Positions 17,554 through 25,953 of a stretch of DNA of 64,000 nt are shown in pieces (position 1 is the stretch's first letter; each line of letters begins with the position of its first letter). The DNA comes from Chloroflexota bacterium (GTDB lineage Bacteria; Chloroflexota; Anaerolineae; Anaerolineales; UBA4823): positions 34,163-98,162 of the forward strand of contig JAKQIM010000025.1 of the NCBI GenBank assembly GCA_029557965.1. Direction: 5' to 3'. The notes under the pieces are model-generated. The model was not told the origin of the DNA. It was given only the letters and a program-made list of their open reading frames with translations, and did no database searches. The position numbers and the translations under genes were made by a program.

Positions 17554-19431
17554 ATGTCCCTGCGGTTGGAAGAAGTTGAACATATTGCGCATTTAGCCCA
17601 CCTGCGCCTGGCAGAGGCAGAAAAGTTGCTCTATCGAGAACAGCTTTCGGCTATCCTGGAATATGCGGCGCGCGTGCAAGCCGTGGACACAGAAAACACC
17701 CCACCGCTGGCAAGCATCTTGGGTGGTGAAAGCGGCCTGCGCCCCGATGCCCCGCTGCCGGGCCTGGGCTTGGATGATCTGCTGCAAAACGCCCCTGCTG
17801 TTGCCCAAGATCAATTCCTTGTTCCCCCTGTGTTGGCCTCGAATTCAAAGCCGTTCAGGCAGGCTGCGTATCACGCCCCCTCTCCTTCAGGAAACAAGCC
17901 TTTGAAGGCGGATGAGGATTTGAAATCTCCGCTCGGGCAGGCCGCGTCCTCGCTGTTTGATGGCGGGCTGATCGAGACCATCCAGGCCCTGCGCCGGGGG
18001 CAGTTCTCAAGCCAAGAGTTAGTGCAAGATTGCCTGGAGCGCAGTCAGCAGTTAGAACCAACCCTGCATGCTTTCATCACCCTTGCACCTGAGCAAGCCC
18101 TGGCCCAGTCTCGAGAGGCAGATCGCCGCCTGTCTGCTTACCGCAAAGATCCATCTATGGACATCTCGCCGCTGTTGGGCCTGCCACTGGCGGTGAAGGA
18201 TATCTTGTGCGTGGCAGGCTTGCCCTGCACCTGCGGCTCACGCATCCTGGAAGGTTTTGTGCCCCCGTATCATGCCACTGCCATTGAGCGCCTGCTGGCG
18301 GCTGGGGTGGTGATCGTGGGGAAGACCAACATGGATGAGTTTGCCATGGGCTCCTCGACCGAGAACTCAGCTTTCGGCCCCAGCCGCAACCCCTGGAACT
18401 TGAACCGGGTGCCAGGCGGTTCGAGCGGCGGCAGTGCCGCGGCCGTTGCGGCCCGGCTGGTGCCTGCTGCCCTGGGCAGCGACACCGGCGGCAGCATCCG
18501 CCAGCCGGCAGCTTTTTGTGGGCTGACGGGATTGAAACCAACCTATGGGCGCATCTCGCGTTGGGGCCTGGTAGCTTATGGCTCTTCGCTGGATACGGTG
18601 GGGGTCTTGGCGCACAGCGCCGGTGATGCGGCATGGTTATTGAGGGTCATGGCGGGCTCTGACCGGCGCGATCCTACCTCTCTGGATTTGCCAATGCCAG
18701 CCCTGCCTTCGGATGAAGGGCTCAAAGATTTAGCTGGTTTGCGCATAGGCATGCCGCGGGAATATTTCCTCCCTGGCTTGCAGATTGAGGTAGAATCGTT
18801 AATACACCAGGCGATCCAGGTCTTTACATCTTTTGGGGCCACGGTTTGCCCGGTCAGCTTGCCTCACACTTCGATGGCCCTGCCGGTCTACTATTTGATC
18901 GCCCCGGCTGAGGCCTCGGCCAACCTGGCCCGGTATGATGGTGTGCGTTATGGCGCTCGCCTGGCAGGGGAGTCTTTGTGGGAACTATTTGACCACACGC
19001 GGGGTGAATTGCTGGGCCCAGAAGTCAAGCGCCGTATCATGTTGGGCGCTTATGCGCTTTCGGCTGGTTATTATGATGCCTATTATGGGCAGGCGCAGAA
19101 AGTGCGCACCCTGATCTGGCAGGACTTTGAAAACGCTTTTGCTGAGGTGGATGTGATTGCCGCACCGGTCGCTCCGACCACGGCCTTCTCCATCGGGGCT
19201 CATGGCGACGACCCGCTGGCAATGTATTTGGAAGATATCTTTACCCTGCCGGCTAACCTGGCAGGCATCCCAAGCCTGGCTTTCCCGGTTGGCTTCGACA
19301 CCCAGGGGCTGCCGGTGGGTATGCAGTTAATGGCAGGCCGCGGTTGTGATGATCTGTTGTTGAAAGCCGCAGCAGCCTACCAGCAGGTGACAGATTGGCA
19401 CCTGCGTAAACCCGGTGATTGTTTGATTTGA
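17554..19431 (+). CDS. gatCA: Fused GatC-GatA: Asp-tRNA(Asn)/Glu-tRNA(Gln) amidotransferase subunits C and A
   Basis: A single 625-aa frame holding two subunits that are normally separate. Residues 1-95 are GatC (EVEHIAHLAHLRLAEAEK, DTENTPPLASI). A linker of about 35 residues follows, then GatA from about 134. The amidase triad is complete and correctly spaced: Lys215 in LAVKDILC, cis-Ser290 in GGSSGGS and nucleophile Ser314 in SDTGGSIRQP. GatA releases ammonia from glutamine and GatB uses it to amidate mischarged tRNA. gatB is about 10 kb away on the other strand. No frameshift or internal stop suggests an artefact. The start is set by the GatC N-terminus and the -10 box at 17542. Confidence 0.95.
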   Translation: MSLRLEEVEHIAHLAHLRLAEAEKLLYREQLSAILEYAARVQAVDTENTPPLASILGGESGLRPDAPLPGLGLDDLLQNAPAVAQDQFLVPPVLASNSKPFRQAAYHAPSPSGNKPLKADEDLKSPLGQAASSLFDGGLIETIQALRRGQFSSQELVQDCLERSQQLEPTLHAFITLAPEQALAQSREADRRLSAYRKDPSMDISPLLGLPLAVKDILCVAGLPCTCGSRILEGFVPPYHATAIERLLAAGVVIVGKTNMDEFAMGSSTENSAFGPSRNPWNLNRVPGGSSGGSAAAVAARLVPAALGSDTGGSIRQPAAFCGLTGLKPTYGRISRWGLVAYGSSLDTVGVLAHSAGDAAWLLRVMAGSDRRDPTSLDLPMPALPSDEGLKDLAGLRIGMPREYFLPGLQIEVESLIHQAIQVFTSFGATVCPVSLPHTSMALPVYYLIAPAEASANLARYDGVRYGARLAGESLWELFDHTRGELLGPEVKRRIMLGAYALSAGYYDAYYGQAQKVRTLIWQDFENAFAEVDVIAAPVAPTTAFSIGAHGDDPLAMYLEDIFTLPANLAGIPSLAFPVGFDTQGLPVGMQLMAGRGCDDLLLKAAAAYQQVTDWHLRKPGDCLI

Positions 19432-19473
19432 TATGCCTGGCGCGGCTGACAGCGCTCAAAGAAAGGACTTGCA

Positions 19474-21177
19474 ATGTTTTCTACACTTCCTGGTTCTGTT
19501 AGGATATTCAAAGATTGGACCTGGGAACAGGTTAAGCCCTTTGCCGATGATCTGACCAGGCGTGCCTTGAATGCCGGTAATGTTGAAGCCTGGCTAAAGG
19601 ATTGGTCTGACCTGAGCAGGTTGATCTCAGAGATGTATGCCCGCAAACACCTGGCTACTACCATCAATACCACCGATGTAGATGCCAGGCAGGCCTTCAA
19701 TGCTTTTTTGGATGATATTTACCCCCGCGCCATGGAATTGGACCAGACCTGCAAAGAGATGCTCCTGGCAAGCGGCCTGGAGCCTGAAGGCATGGAAATC
19801 CCGCTGCGCAATATGCGCGCCGAAGCCGACCTTTTCCGCCAGGCCAACCTGCCGCTGCAGGCGGAGGAAGTTAAGCTGGCTTCACAGTATGATGAGCTCA
19901 GCGGAGAGCAGACCGTGCAATGGGATGGCAAAGAACTGACCATTGCCCAGCTTCACCCGATTTACCAGGATCCAGACCGCTCCAGGCGCGAGCGGGCCTG
20001 GCGGGCGGGCATGGAGCGCCAATTGGCAGATCGCCAGGCGTTCAATGACCTGTGGATGCGTTGCATGGATGTGCGCGGCCAAATGGCTGCCAACGCCGGC
20101 ATGCCCGATTACCGTGCCTATCGTTGGCAGCAACTGCTGCGTTTTGATTACACCCCCGATGACAGCAAGCACTTCCACCAGGCGATTGAAGATGTGGTGG
20201 TGCCTGCCGCACAGCGTATTTGTGAGCGCCGCCGCAAGCAATTGGGCCTGGAAACCCTGCGGCCTTGGGATATGGATGTGGACCCCCTGGGGCGCCCGCC
20301 CCTGCGGCCTTTCCAAAACATTGTTGAACTGGAAGAAAAAGGCTCCTCCATTTTCCACCAGGTTGATCCTGAGCTGGGTGGGCGTTTTGATTTGATGCGC
20401 CGCCAAAAACTGCTCGATCTTGAAAACCGCAAGGGCAAAGCATCTGGTGCTTTCTGCACCATGTACGCCATTCCTCACCTGCCCTTCGTGTTCGAGAACG
20501 CTGTGGGCTTGCATGGCGATGTACAAACCCTGCTGCACGAATGTGGGCACGCCTTCCACGTGTTCGAAACGGGCTTCTTGCCGTATTACCACCAGGTGAA
20601 CACCGGGATGGAGTTTGCCGAGGTGGCCTCGATGGCGATGGAATTGTTGGCTTCACCCTATCTTGCAGAAAAGGCCGGCGGGTTCTACTCTGAGAAGGAT
20701 GCTGCCCGTGCTTTGATCGAACACCTGGAGGGCCTGGTTTTGTTCTGGCCTTATATGGCTGTGGTAGATGCCTTCCAGCATTGGGTGTATGAAAATCACG
20801 CCGCTGCCAGCCAGGCCGCTCACTGTGATGCAAAGTGGGCTGAGCTTTGGGGGCGCTTCATGAAAATGGTTGATTGGAGCGGGCTGGATGATGTCATGAT
20901 GACAGGCTGGCAGCGCAAGCTGCACATCTTCCAGGAGCCATTCTACTATATCGAGTACGGCCTGGCCCAGCTTGGGGCGGTGCAGGTGTGGCGCAATGCC
21001 TTGAAAGACCAGGCCGGGGCGGTGGCGGCTTACCGCCGGGCCCTGGCTTTGGGAAACACGGTGCCTTTGCCCGATCTGTATGCCGCGGCTGGCGCTAGAT
21101 TTGCCTTTGACGCCAAAACCCTGCAAGAGGCTGTCGATTTGGTCGAGACGCAGATCGAGCGTTTAGAAGCCGTGTAG
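19474..21177 (+). CDS. M3-family oligoendopeptidase (PepF-like)
   Basis: Cytosolic zinc endopeptidase of 567 aa that degrades short peptides. The M3 zinc site HECGHAFHVFE lies near residue 355, with the third ligand in MEFAEVASMAMELLA. An N-terminal helical domain (SRLISEMYARKHL, LDQTCKEMLLASGLEPEGME) and the late FYYIEYGLAQLGAVQVW segment are typical of the PepF branch. AAAGGA precedes the ATG by about 10 nt. It follows gatCA by 42 bp and is probably co-transcribed with it. Confidence 0.93.
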   Translation: MFSTLPGSVRIFKDWTWEQVKPFADDLTRRALNAGNVEAWLKDWSDLSRLISEMYARKHLATTINTTDVDARQAFNAFLDDIYPRAMELDQTCKEMLLASGLEPEGMEIPLRNMRAEADLFRQANLPLQAEEVKLASQYDELSGEQTVQWDGKELTIAQLHPIYQDPDRSRRERAWRAGMERQLADRQAFNDLWMRCMDVRGQMAANAGMPDYRAYRWQQLLRFDYTPDDSKHFHQAIEDVVVPAAQRICERRRKQLGLETLRPWDMDVDPLGRPPLRPFQNIVELEEKGSSIFHQVDPELGGRFDLMRRQKLLDLENRKGKASGAFCTMYAIPHLPFVFENAVGLHGDVQTLLHECGHAFHVFETGFLPYYHQVNTGMEFAEVASMAMELLASPYLAEKAGGFYSEKDAARALIEHLEGLVLFWPYMAVVDAFQHWVYENHAAASQAAHCDAKWAELWGRFMKMVDWSGLDDVMMTGWQRKLHIFQEPFYYIEYGLAQLGAVQVWRNALKDQAGAVAAYRRALALGNTVPLPDLYAAAGARFAFDAKTLQEAVDLVETQIERLEAV

Positions 21178-21193
21178 CCGTTTGCACGTTGAC

Positions 21194-21233
21194 GGCGGGT
21201 GTGCCAGGTGCTTTGATCCCTGGCGCACCCGCC
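21194..21233. terminator. Bidirectional terminator
   Basis: 15-nt arms GGCGGGTGTGCCAGG (21194-21208) and its near-complement (21219-21233) with a 10-nt loop and a T run, between the convergent peptidase and kinase genes. Confidence 0.85.
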
Positions 21234-21235
21234 TT

Positions 21236-21886
21236 TTAGTTAATTTCCTCTGGCTTGAAGACCACTTCTTCTTTTCCGGTCAGCTTTTCTTGGATCTTGT
21301 GCGCGATCAGGTCCAGGTGAATGGGGTGGGCGACGTAATCCAGGGCATCTGCCGGCACGGTGAGAACGGGGCAGAGGCTGAAGTTGGCAATCCACTCTTC
21401 GTATAATTCGTTGAGCTGCCCCAGGTATTCGGCAGTGATGGTGCGTTCGAAATCTCGGCCGCGCAAGGCAATGCGCTGCTGCAGTGTGTGAACTGAAGCG
21501 CGCAGGTATACCACCAGGTCGGGCGGAGGTAAGAACTCAGCCAACACGCGGTACAGCTCGCGGTAACTGATGTAATCGCGTTCTGCCATCAGACCGCGGC
21601 GGTATAGATTCTGTGCAAACACCTCTGCATCTTCGTAGACGCTGCGATCTTGGATAGCTGATGTGGGGTGGTCGAGCAGTTGGCGATGGGAGCGCAGGCG
21701 GCGGGTGAGGAAAAATATCTGAGAATGGAAGGCCCAGGTGCGCATATCCTGGTAAAAATCTGCCAGGTAAGGGTTATCGGCAACCGGTTCGTAGAACGGC
21801 TGCCAGCCCAGGCGATCACACAACATGCTGACCAGGGTAGATTTACCAACGCCAATGTTCCCAGCAACTGCGACAAATTTTTTCAT
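21236..21886 (-). CDS. Deoxynucleoside kinase (dGK/dAK family)
   Basis: Phosphorylates deoxynucleosides with ATP for salvage. The protein is 216 aa. The P-loop GNIGVGKST is at residues 9-17, the dNK catalytic segment is FYEPVADNPY, the DRS-type motif is QDRSVYEDAEVFA, and the lid-side arginines are in LRGRDFERTI. I start at the ATG at 21886 because GAGAGG lies just upstream. It stands between the PEP-synthase-like gene and a convergent terminator. Confidence 0.9.
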   Translation of the reverse strand: MKKFVAVAGNIGVGKSTLVSMLCDRLGWQPFYEPVADNPYLADFYQDMRTWAFHSQIFFLTRRLRSHRQLLDHPTSAIQDRSVYEDAEVFAQNLYRRGLMAERDYISYRELYRVLAEFLPPPDLVVYLRASVHTLQQRIALRGRDFERTITAEYLGQLNELYEEWIANFSLCPVLTVPADALDYVAHPIHLDLIAHKIQEKLTGKEEVVFKPEEIN

Positions 21887-21949
21887 GTGGCCTCTCAAGG
21901 GTTTGGCGGCAAGAGAAAAACACCCCCGGCCGCGTGATTGGGGCGATCC

Positions 21950-24274
21950 TTACAGGTCGACCAATAAGGCTACCGCGCGACTCTTTTCTTCATCCAAGAT
22001 CAAATCCAGGCAAGCGTTGGGACGGAAATCCTTCACGTCAATCATGCGCAGGCAGTTCTCTAGGTGCGCCTTGCCTGGCAAGAAGTCTCCCAGCCGGTTG
22101 GGGGTCTGGTAGAAGAACTCTTGGTTGAAGGTGGCATCGTCATCATCGAGGAAGACTGCCAGGGGGTAGATATTGGACTCAACCAGGTCCTGGAAGAAAT
22201 GTGTGCCCAGGGATGGCTCTGGCGCGGGGCCAATGCCCTGCCCCGAGAGTTCCACCAGGGCGCGCGTGTGATAAATGTCACCGTAACCAATTGGCACGCC
22301 CAGGTCGGGGGTAGAGGTGCCCCAGCGCCCAGGGCCAACACAGATGAAAGGCCGGCCTTTGAGCAGGCTGTTCAAGGCGTTGATGGCGCGCACCAGTTCG
22401 GTGCGTTCTGCAGGAGACTTGAGCGAGAAGTACCCCTCGGGGGTGACGAACAACACGTGCCCGATGCCCTGCACGTGCCCTTCTGGCACAACGCGGCCGG
22501 TAGAGAAGACCACGTCGGCCGGATTCAGGCTGGAGGGCATGTGAACTTTGCTTTCTTTGAGGTGGCTTTGCGGGCGGCACTGCAGCAAACAGATCTCTAT
22601 CTCGGGCTGAAGTGCATAGGGATCGGGAATGTGGATGGTGAACTCTGTATCCACCGGAGACCCGTAATGTTCTTCCAAAATGTTGAGCATGTCGCGCATG
22701 CGCTTTGCAAAGGGGGTGCGGCGCAGCAGCTCGTCATAGGTCAAAACCAGCGCACTGGTGTCGCTTTCTAGCAGCGCAGTGCGCAGTGAGGCCAGGTAGC
22801 CATCCTGGTCTTCTTGAGCGATGTAGCGCAGGATGGGGTAACGCGACGAGAGCACTGCCGAGGTCTCTAATGTCTTGACATCGTTATCTTCCAGGTCGAT
22901 CACATCCACGTAGTGTTGTGAATAGCGGCGGATCTCTTTGGGTGATGCCTGGGGGTGCAGCATGGGGTGGCTGAGGGCCACCAGGCGTGGGTAGTCGTTG
23001 CCCACCCTGTCTACAGCGCGCGTGCCCAGCCCCCAAACCAGGCGCACAAAGCCATCCTCGCGGCGGATCTGGGGTGACCAGCGGAACTGGTTGCGGCTGA
23101 AGGCTACCCCCGCACCGTGGGGCAGGTAATATCGTCCAAAGCGCTCGCCTTTAACCACTTGCAGCAGAATCGCCATGCGCTCGTCATAATCTTGCAGTCC
23201 CTTGCTGCGGCGGTAGAGCAGGGCATCGGGGTTCAGGCTGCTGGCATAGATGCGCTGGATGGCTTGGGTGAGGTTGCGCAGGTTTTCTTCGGGTGTGCTT
23301 TGATTGGGGCAGAAGAAGCTGTCGTATTTGCCGGCAAATGAAGTGCCAAAGTTGTCTTCCAGCAGGCTGGAAGAGCGCACGATCAACGGCTGGTTGCCTA
23401 CCTGCTCAAGCAGATAGCGCAGCTCTTCGAGTGTATCAGCAGGGAACTTGCCGCCCAAGAAATCTTCGACGATCTGGGGGTATTCTGCACGGCTCTGATC
23501 ATCGGGTTTGTATTTTTGATCAATCCAATGCATCAAACCGTTATAGGCGACGAATTGGTAAGTGATGTCGGCGCCGATGTAATACGATTCGGGGATCGAG
23601 AGGTGTTCCACGATCTCTGGGCTGGCCTTTTCTTCTAGGATGCGCTTGGCCAACAGCATGCCCGCGGCCTTGCCGCCGATCTTGCCATCACCGATCTTGC
23701 GGGCGCGGATATCGCGCATATCGGCAATGGTCAGCCATTCTTTGGCAATGGTGACATATGCCAGTTGATCGCTGATCATCTTGCGGATCATGACCACTTT
23801 TGTTTCTAACAAGCGTGCATCCAGCTTTTTCCGTTCCTCCGGAGAAAGCTTTTCGATGACGGCTGCGTGTTCAAACAGGGTGGACTGATCTGCCAGCTCA
23901 GGGTTGAACGAGGTCAGCATGCTCTGGGGCTCAGCGCCGCGTTCTGCCAGCACCTGGCGCAAAATGATCTCGAACTGTTCGTAAGACAGGTTGTAAGCGA
24001 AATGGATATCGGTCAGGTGGTCACTGATAAACCCCAGGCGGGCTTCCCACACGTCGGCGTCTTCTTGCCCAAATGGGTCATCCAGGGCTTCGCGAGCTTG
24101 TGAGAGGATTGCCTGCTCGCGCGCCTCGGCCTCAAAAGCCGCTTTTGAGATCACGCCGCTGTCGAACAGGGCCTGGCGCATGCGGGCGCGTATCTGCCTG
24201 CTCAGGATGGGATATTGCACCAGGGCGGTGTAAATGCGCAGGGCTTTGTCTGAAGTAACAGAAGGCAGGGTCAT
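21950..24274 (-). CDS. PEP/pyruvate-binding (PPDK-N, ATP-grasp) domain protein without phosphohistidine domain
   Basis: About 774 aa. A helical N-terminal region (about 1-190) precedes the ATP-grasp domain of PEP synthase and pyruvate phosphate dikinase: KIGGKAAGMLLAKRIL, VRSSSLLEDNFGTSFAGKYDS, VVWGLGTR-type VRLVWGLGTRAVD and NDYPRLVALSHP. The C-terminal part contains GRWGTSTPDLGVP. The central phosphohistidine domain and the PEP-binding TIM barrel of true PEP synthase are not visible, so it cannot run the full reaction as known. It may phosphorylate another partner. I use the ATG at 24274; a TTG at 24295 lies inside the upstream terminator. Confidence 0.75.
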   Translation of the reverse strand: MTLPSVTSDKALRIYTALVQYPILSRQIRARMRQALFDSGVISKAAFEAEAREQAILSQAREALDDPFGQEDADVWEARLGFISDHLTDIHFAYNLSYEQFEIILRQVLAERGAEPQSMLTSFNPELADQSTLFEHAAVIEKLSPEERKKLDARLLETKVVMIRKMISDQLAYVTIAKEWLTIADMRDIRARKIGDGKIGGKAAGMLLAKRILEEKASPEIVEHLSIPESYYIGADITYQFVAYNGLMHWIDQKYKPDDQSRAEYPQIVEDFLGGKFPADTLEELRYLLEQVGNQPLIVRSSSLLEDNFGTSFAGKYDSFFCPNQSTPEENLRNLTQAIQRIYASSLNPDALLYRRSKGLQDYDERMAILLQVVKGERFGRYYLPHGAGVAFSRNQFRWSPQIRREDGFVRLVWGLGTRAVDRVGNDYPRLVALSHPMLHPQASPKEIRRYSQHYVDVIDLEDNDVKTLETSAVLSSRYPILRYIAQEDQDGYLASLRTALLESDTSALVLTYDELLRRTPFAKRMRDMLNILEEHYGSPVDTEFTIHIPDPYALQPEIEICLLQCRPQSHLKESKVHMPSSLNPADVVFSTGRVVPEGHVQGIGHVLFVTPEGYFSLKSPAERTELVRAINALNSLLKGRPFICVGPGRWGTSTPDLGVPIGYGDIYHTRALVELSGQGIGPAPEPSLGTHFFQDLVESNIYPLAVFLDDDDATFNQEFFYQTPNRLGDFLPGKAHLENCLRMIDVKDFRPNACLDLILDEEKSRAVALLVDL

Positions 24275-24293
24275 TTCTTCAAGGTCTCTATTC

Positions 24294-24352
24294 AAAATTG
24301 ACCGTGGAGCTGTCCCAGCAGCATGCTGGGGAACAACCGCACGGTCAATTTT
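24294..24352 (-). terminator. Terminator of dnaN
   Basis: 13-bp outer stem (24294-24306 with 24340-24352, AAAATTGACCGTG and complement) and an inner 7-bp stem CCCAGCA/TGCTGGG. On the minus strand it follows dnaN and ends in a T-rich side. Confidence 0.8.
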
Positions 24353-24368
24353 TAGATGTTAATTGGGT

Positions 24369-25502
24369 CTAGCTGCCGAGGTGCATGGGCATGATGACGT
24401 GTAAGAAGTTGTCTTCGCCCACCGGGCGCAAAACCCCAGGGGTGGTGTCGATATTGGTCTCAAGCACCACGTTGGGGGTCTTGATCACATCCAGGGCTTC
24501 GCGCAAGAAGCGTACATTGAAGGCGATCAAGATCGTTTGCCCTTCGACGTTGGCGTCGATCATGGTCTGGTTGAAGCCGGTTTCTTCCGATTGGCCCGAG
24601 ATTTCGACGCTGCCGGGCTGCATATCGCCGCCGGGGGTGATGTTCACGCGGGCAATGTGCGAGCCTTCACGGGCAAAGATCTCAGCCTGCTTGCATGCCT
24701 TGAGGAAAGCCGCCGTAGAAAGCACGGTGCGGGTTTGCATTGTGTGTGGAATGACCTGCTCCAGGTCAGGATACACACCTTCGATGAGTTGCGAAACCAG
24801 CTCAACGTCTTTGGTATGGAAGATCACCTGCCCGCGCCCTGGGGGCAGGACCATTGTAACCACCTGGTCGCCATCACTGGTGATGCGGGCCAACTCGCCC
24901 AGCGCGCGCGCCGGGATAATGGCTTTGATCGGCCGGGCAACCGGGCTTGATAACTCAGCTTTGCGCACCGAGAGGCGGAAGCCGTCGGCAGCCTGCATGG
25001 TGATCTGATTGCCTTGCGCAATCAACAGCACGCCGGTCAGCACTGGGCGAGCTTCGTCGTTGGATGCTGCAAAGACCACCTGCTGGATCATCTCTTTCAG
25101 GTCAGAAATATTGAGCTGCACCCCTTCTGCCAAATCTGGCACCGGCATGGGGGGAAATTCCTGTGCATCGATGCACTTGATATCGGTATTTGAGCTGCCG
25201 CAGCGCACGTTCAACGTTTGTGTGCGCACATTGAGCGCCATCTCAACCTTATCGTTGGGCAGTGTGCTGATCAGGTCTGTGTAGGTGCGGGCCGGAACGG
25301 TGGTGGAGCCTTCTTCTTCAATCTTCGCACCAATCCAACACGTGATCCCTAACTCTAAGTTGGTAGCCGAAAGACGCAGGCGGCCTTCGTCGGTGGCAAC
25401 CAAAACATTCGCCAGCACCGGCAGGGTGCTGCGCTGAGATACGGCACGTGAGACAACGCTCAGGCCATGTGCGAGGTTTTCTTGTAGGACAGAAACTTTC
25501 AT
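24369..25502 (-). CDS. dnaN: DNA polymerase III beta subunit (sliding clamp)
   Basis: Ring-forming processivity clamp for DNA polymerase, 377 aa, normal length. Three clamp domains are recognisable. The start MKVSVLQENLAHGLSVVSRAV is typical, as are TLPVLANVLV, the domain II FAASNDEARPVLTGVLL, and the C-terminal MPMHL motif (HVIMPMHLGS). GAGGAGAGG lies before the ATG and a good promoter is visible at 25534-25562. dnaA is not adjacent in this window, so the usual origin neighbourhood is not shown. Confidence 0.97.
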   Translation of the reverse strand: MKVSVLQENLAHGLSVVSRAVSQRSTLPVLANVLVATDEGRLRLSATNLELGITCWIGAKIEEEGSTTVPARTYTDLISTLPNDKVEMALNVRTQTLNVRCGSSNTDIKCIDAQEFPPMPVPDLAEGVQLNISDLKEMIQQVVFAASNDEARPVLTGVLLIAQGNQITMQAADGFRLSVRKAELSSPVARPIKAIIPARALGELARITSDGDQVVTMVLPPGRGQVIFHTKDVELVSQLIEGVYPDLEQVIPHTMQTRTVLSTAAFLKACKQAEIFAREGSHIARVNITPGGDMQPGSVEISGQSEETGFNQTMIDANVEGQTILIAFNVRFLREALDVIKTPNVVLETNIDTTPGVLRPVGEDNFLHVIMPMHLGS

Positions 25503-25533
25503 GGGCAGCCTCTCCTCAATCTAGATTGCTCTG

Positions 25534-25562
25534 AGTATACAACGAGAGGCCAGGGAATGCAA
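25534..25562 (-). promoter_or_regulatory. dnaN promoter
   Basis: On the minus strand: TTGCAT (25562-25557), 17-nt spacer, TATACT (25539-25534). The predicted start is near 25527, about 25 nt before the ATG, and leaves room for the GAGGAGAGG ribosome site. Confidence 0.7.
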
Positions 25563-25589
25563 GTTACATCCGTACCCAGTCGCCGAGGT

Positions 25590-25811
25590 TTACAATTGAC
25601 TGTTCTTGCCCGGCTGGCTGAGGATGACGAGGAAGGGGCCAAGGATGGGGATGAATAAGGCCAGCAGCCCCCAAGCAATGTATTCAGAAAGGCTCAATTT
25701 GCGGTGGCGCAGGTAAAGCGCAGCCATCAGGGCCATGCCAGCCAGGCATAATAAGAGTAGAGCACGCAGCACGTCCGGTGTGGTGGGCATCTTGCGCTCA
25801 TTGTACAACAT
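25590..25811 (-). CDS. Small membrane protein resembling a PLDc_N-type two-span domain
   Basis: 73 aa with two hydrophobic helices (about 15-33 and 45-65). The motif WGLLALFIPILGPFLVIL resembles the small phospholipase-D N-terminal-like (PLDc_N) membrane modules. No enzymatic residue is present. A second start, ATG at 25790, would remove seven residues. The role is unknown; the assignment is a resemblance only. Confidence 0.55.
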   Translation of the reverse strand: MLYNERKMPTTPDVLRALLLLCLAGMALMAALYLRHRKLSLSEYIAWGLLALFIPILGPFLVILSQPGKNSQL

Positions 25812-25953
25812 TCTTTCTTAGAACGCAAGTTCGTTTTATGCCAATTTCGGAGACCGGTTGGCAAGCAGGCTCCGGTTTGGAAAGATATCCCGACTCAAGC
25901 AGTGAATACCGAAAACACAAGCGCATAATACGTTCACAGCCTGCATACAGCTC

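Noticed and set aside
20042..20833. Two long minus-strand frames inside the M3 peptidase gene
   Set aside because: They are low-complexity reverse readings of a well-supported peptidase and have no ribosome site.
24369..25502. Replication origin near dnaN
   Set aside because: No dnaA gene and no cluster of DnaA boxes was seen around dnaN, and gyrA is not adjacent, so an origin is not supported here.
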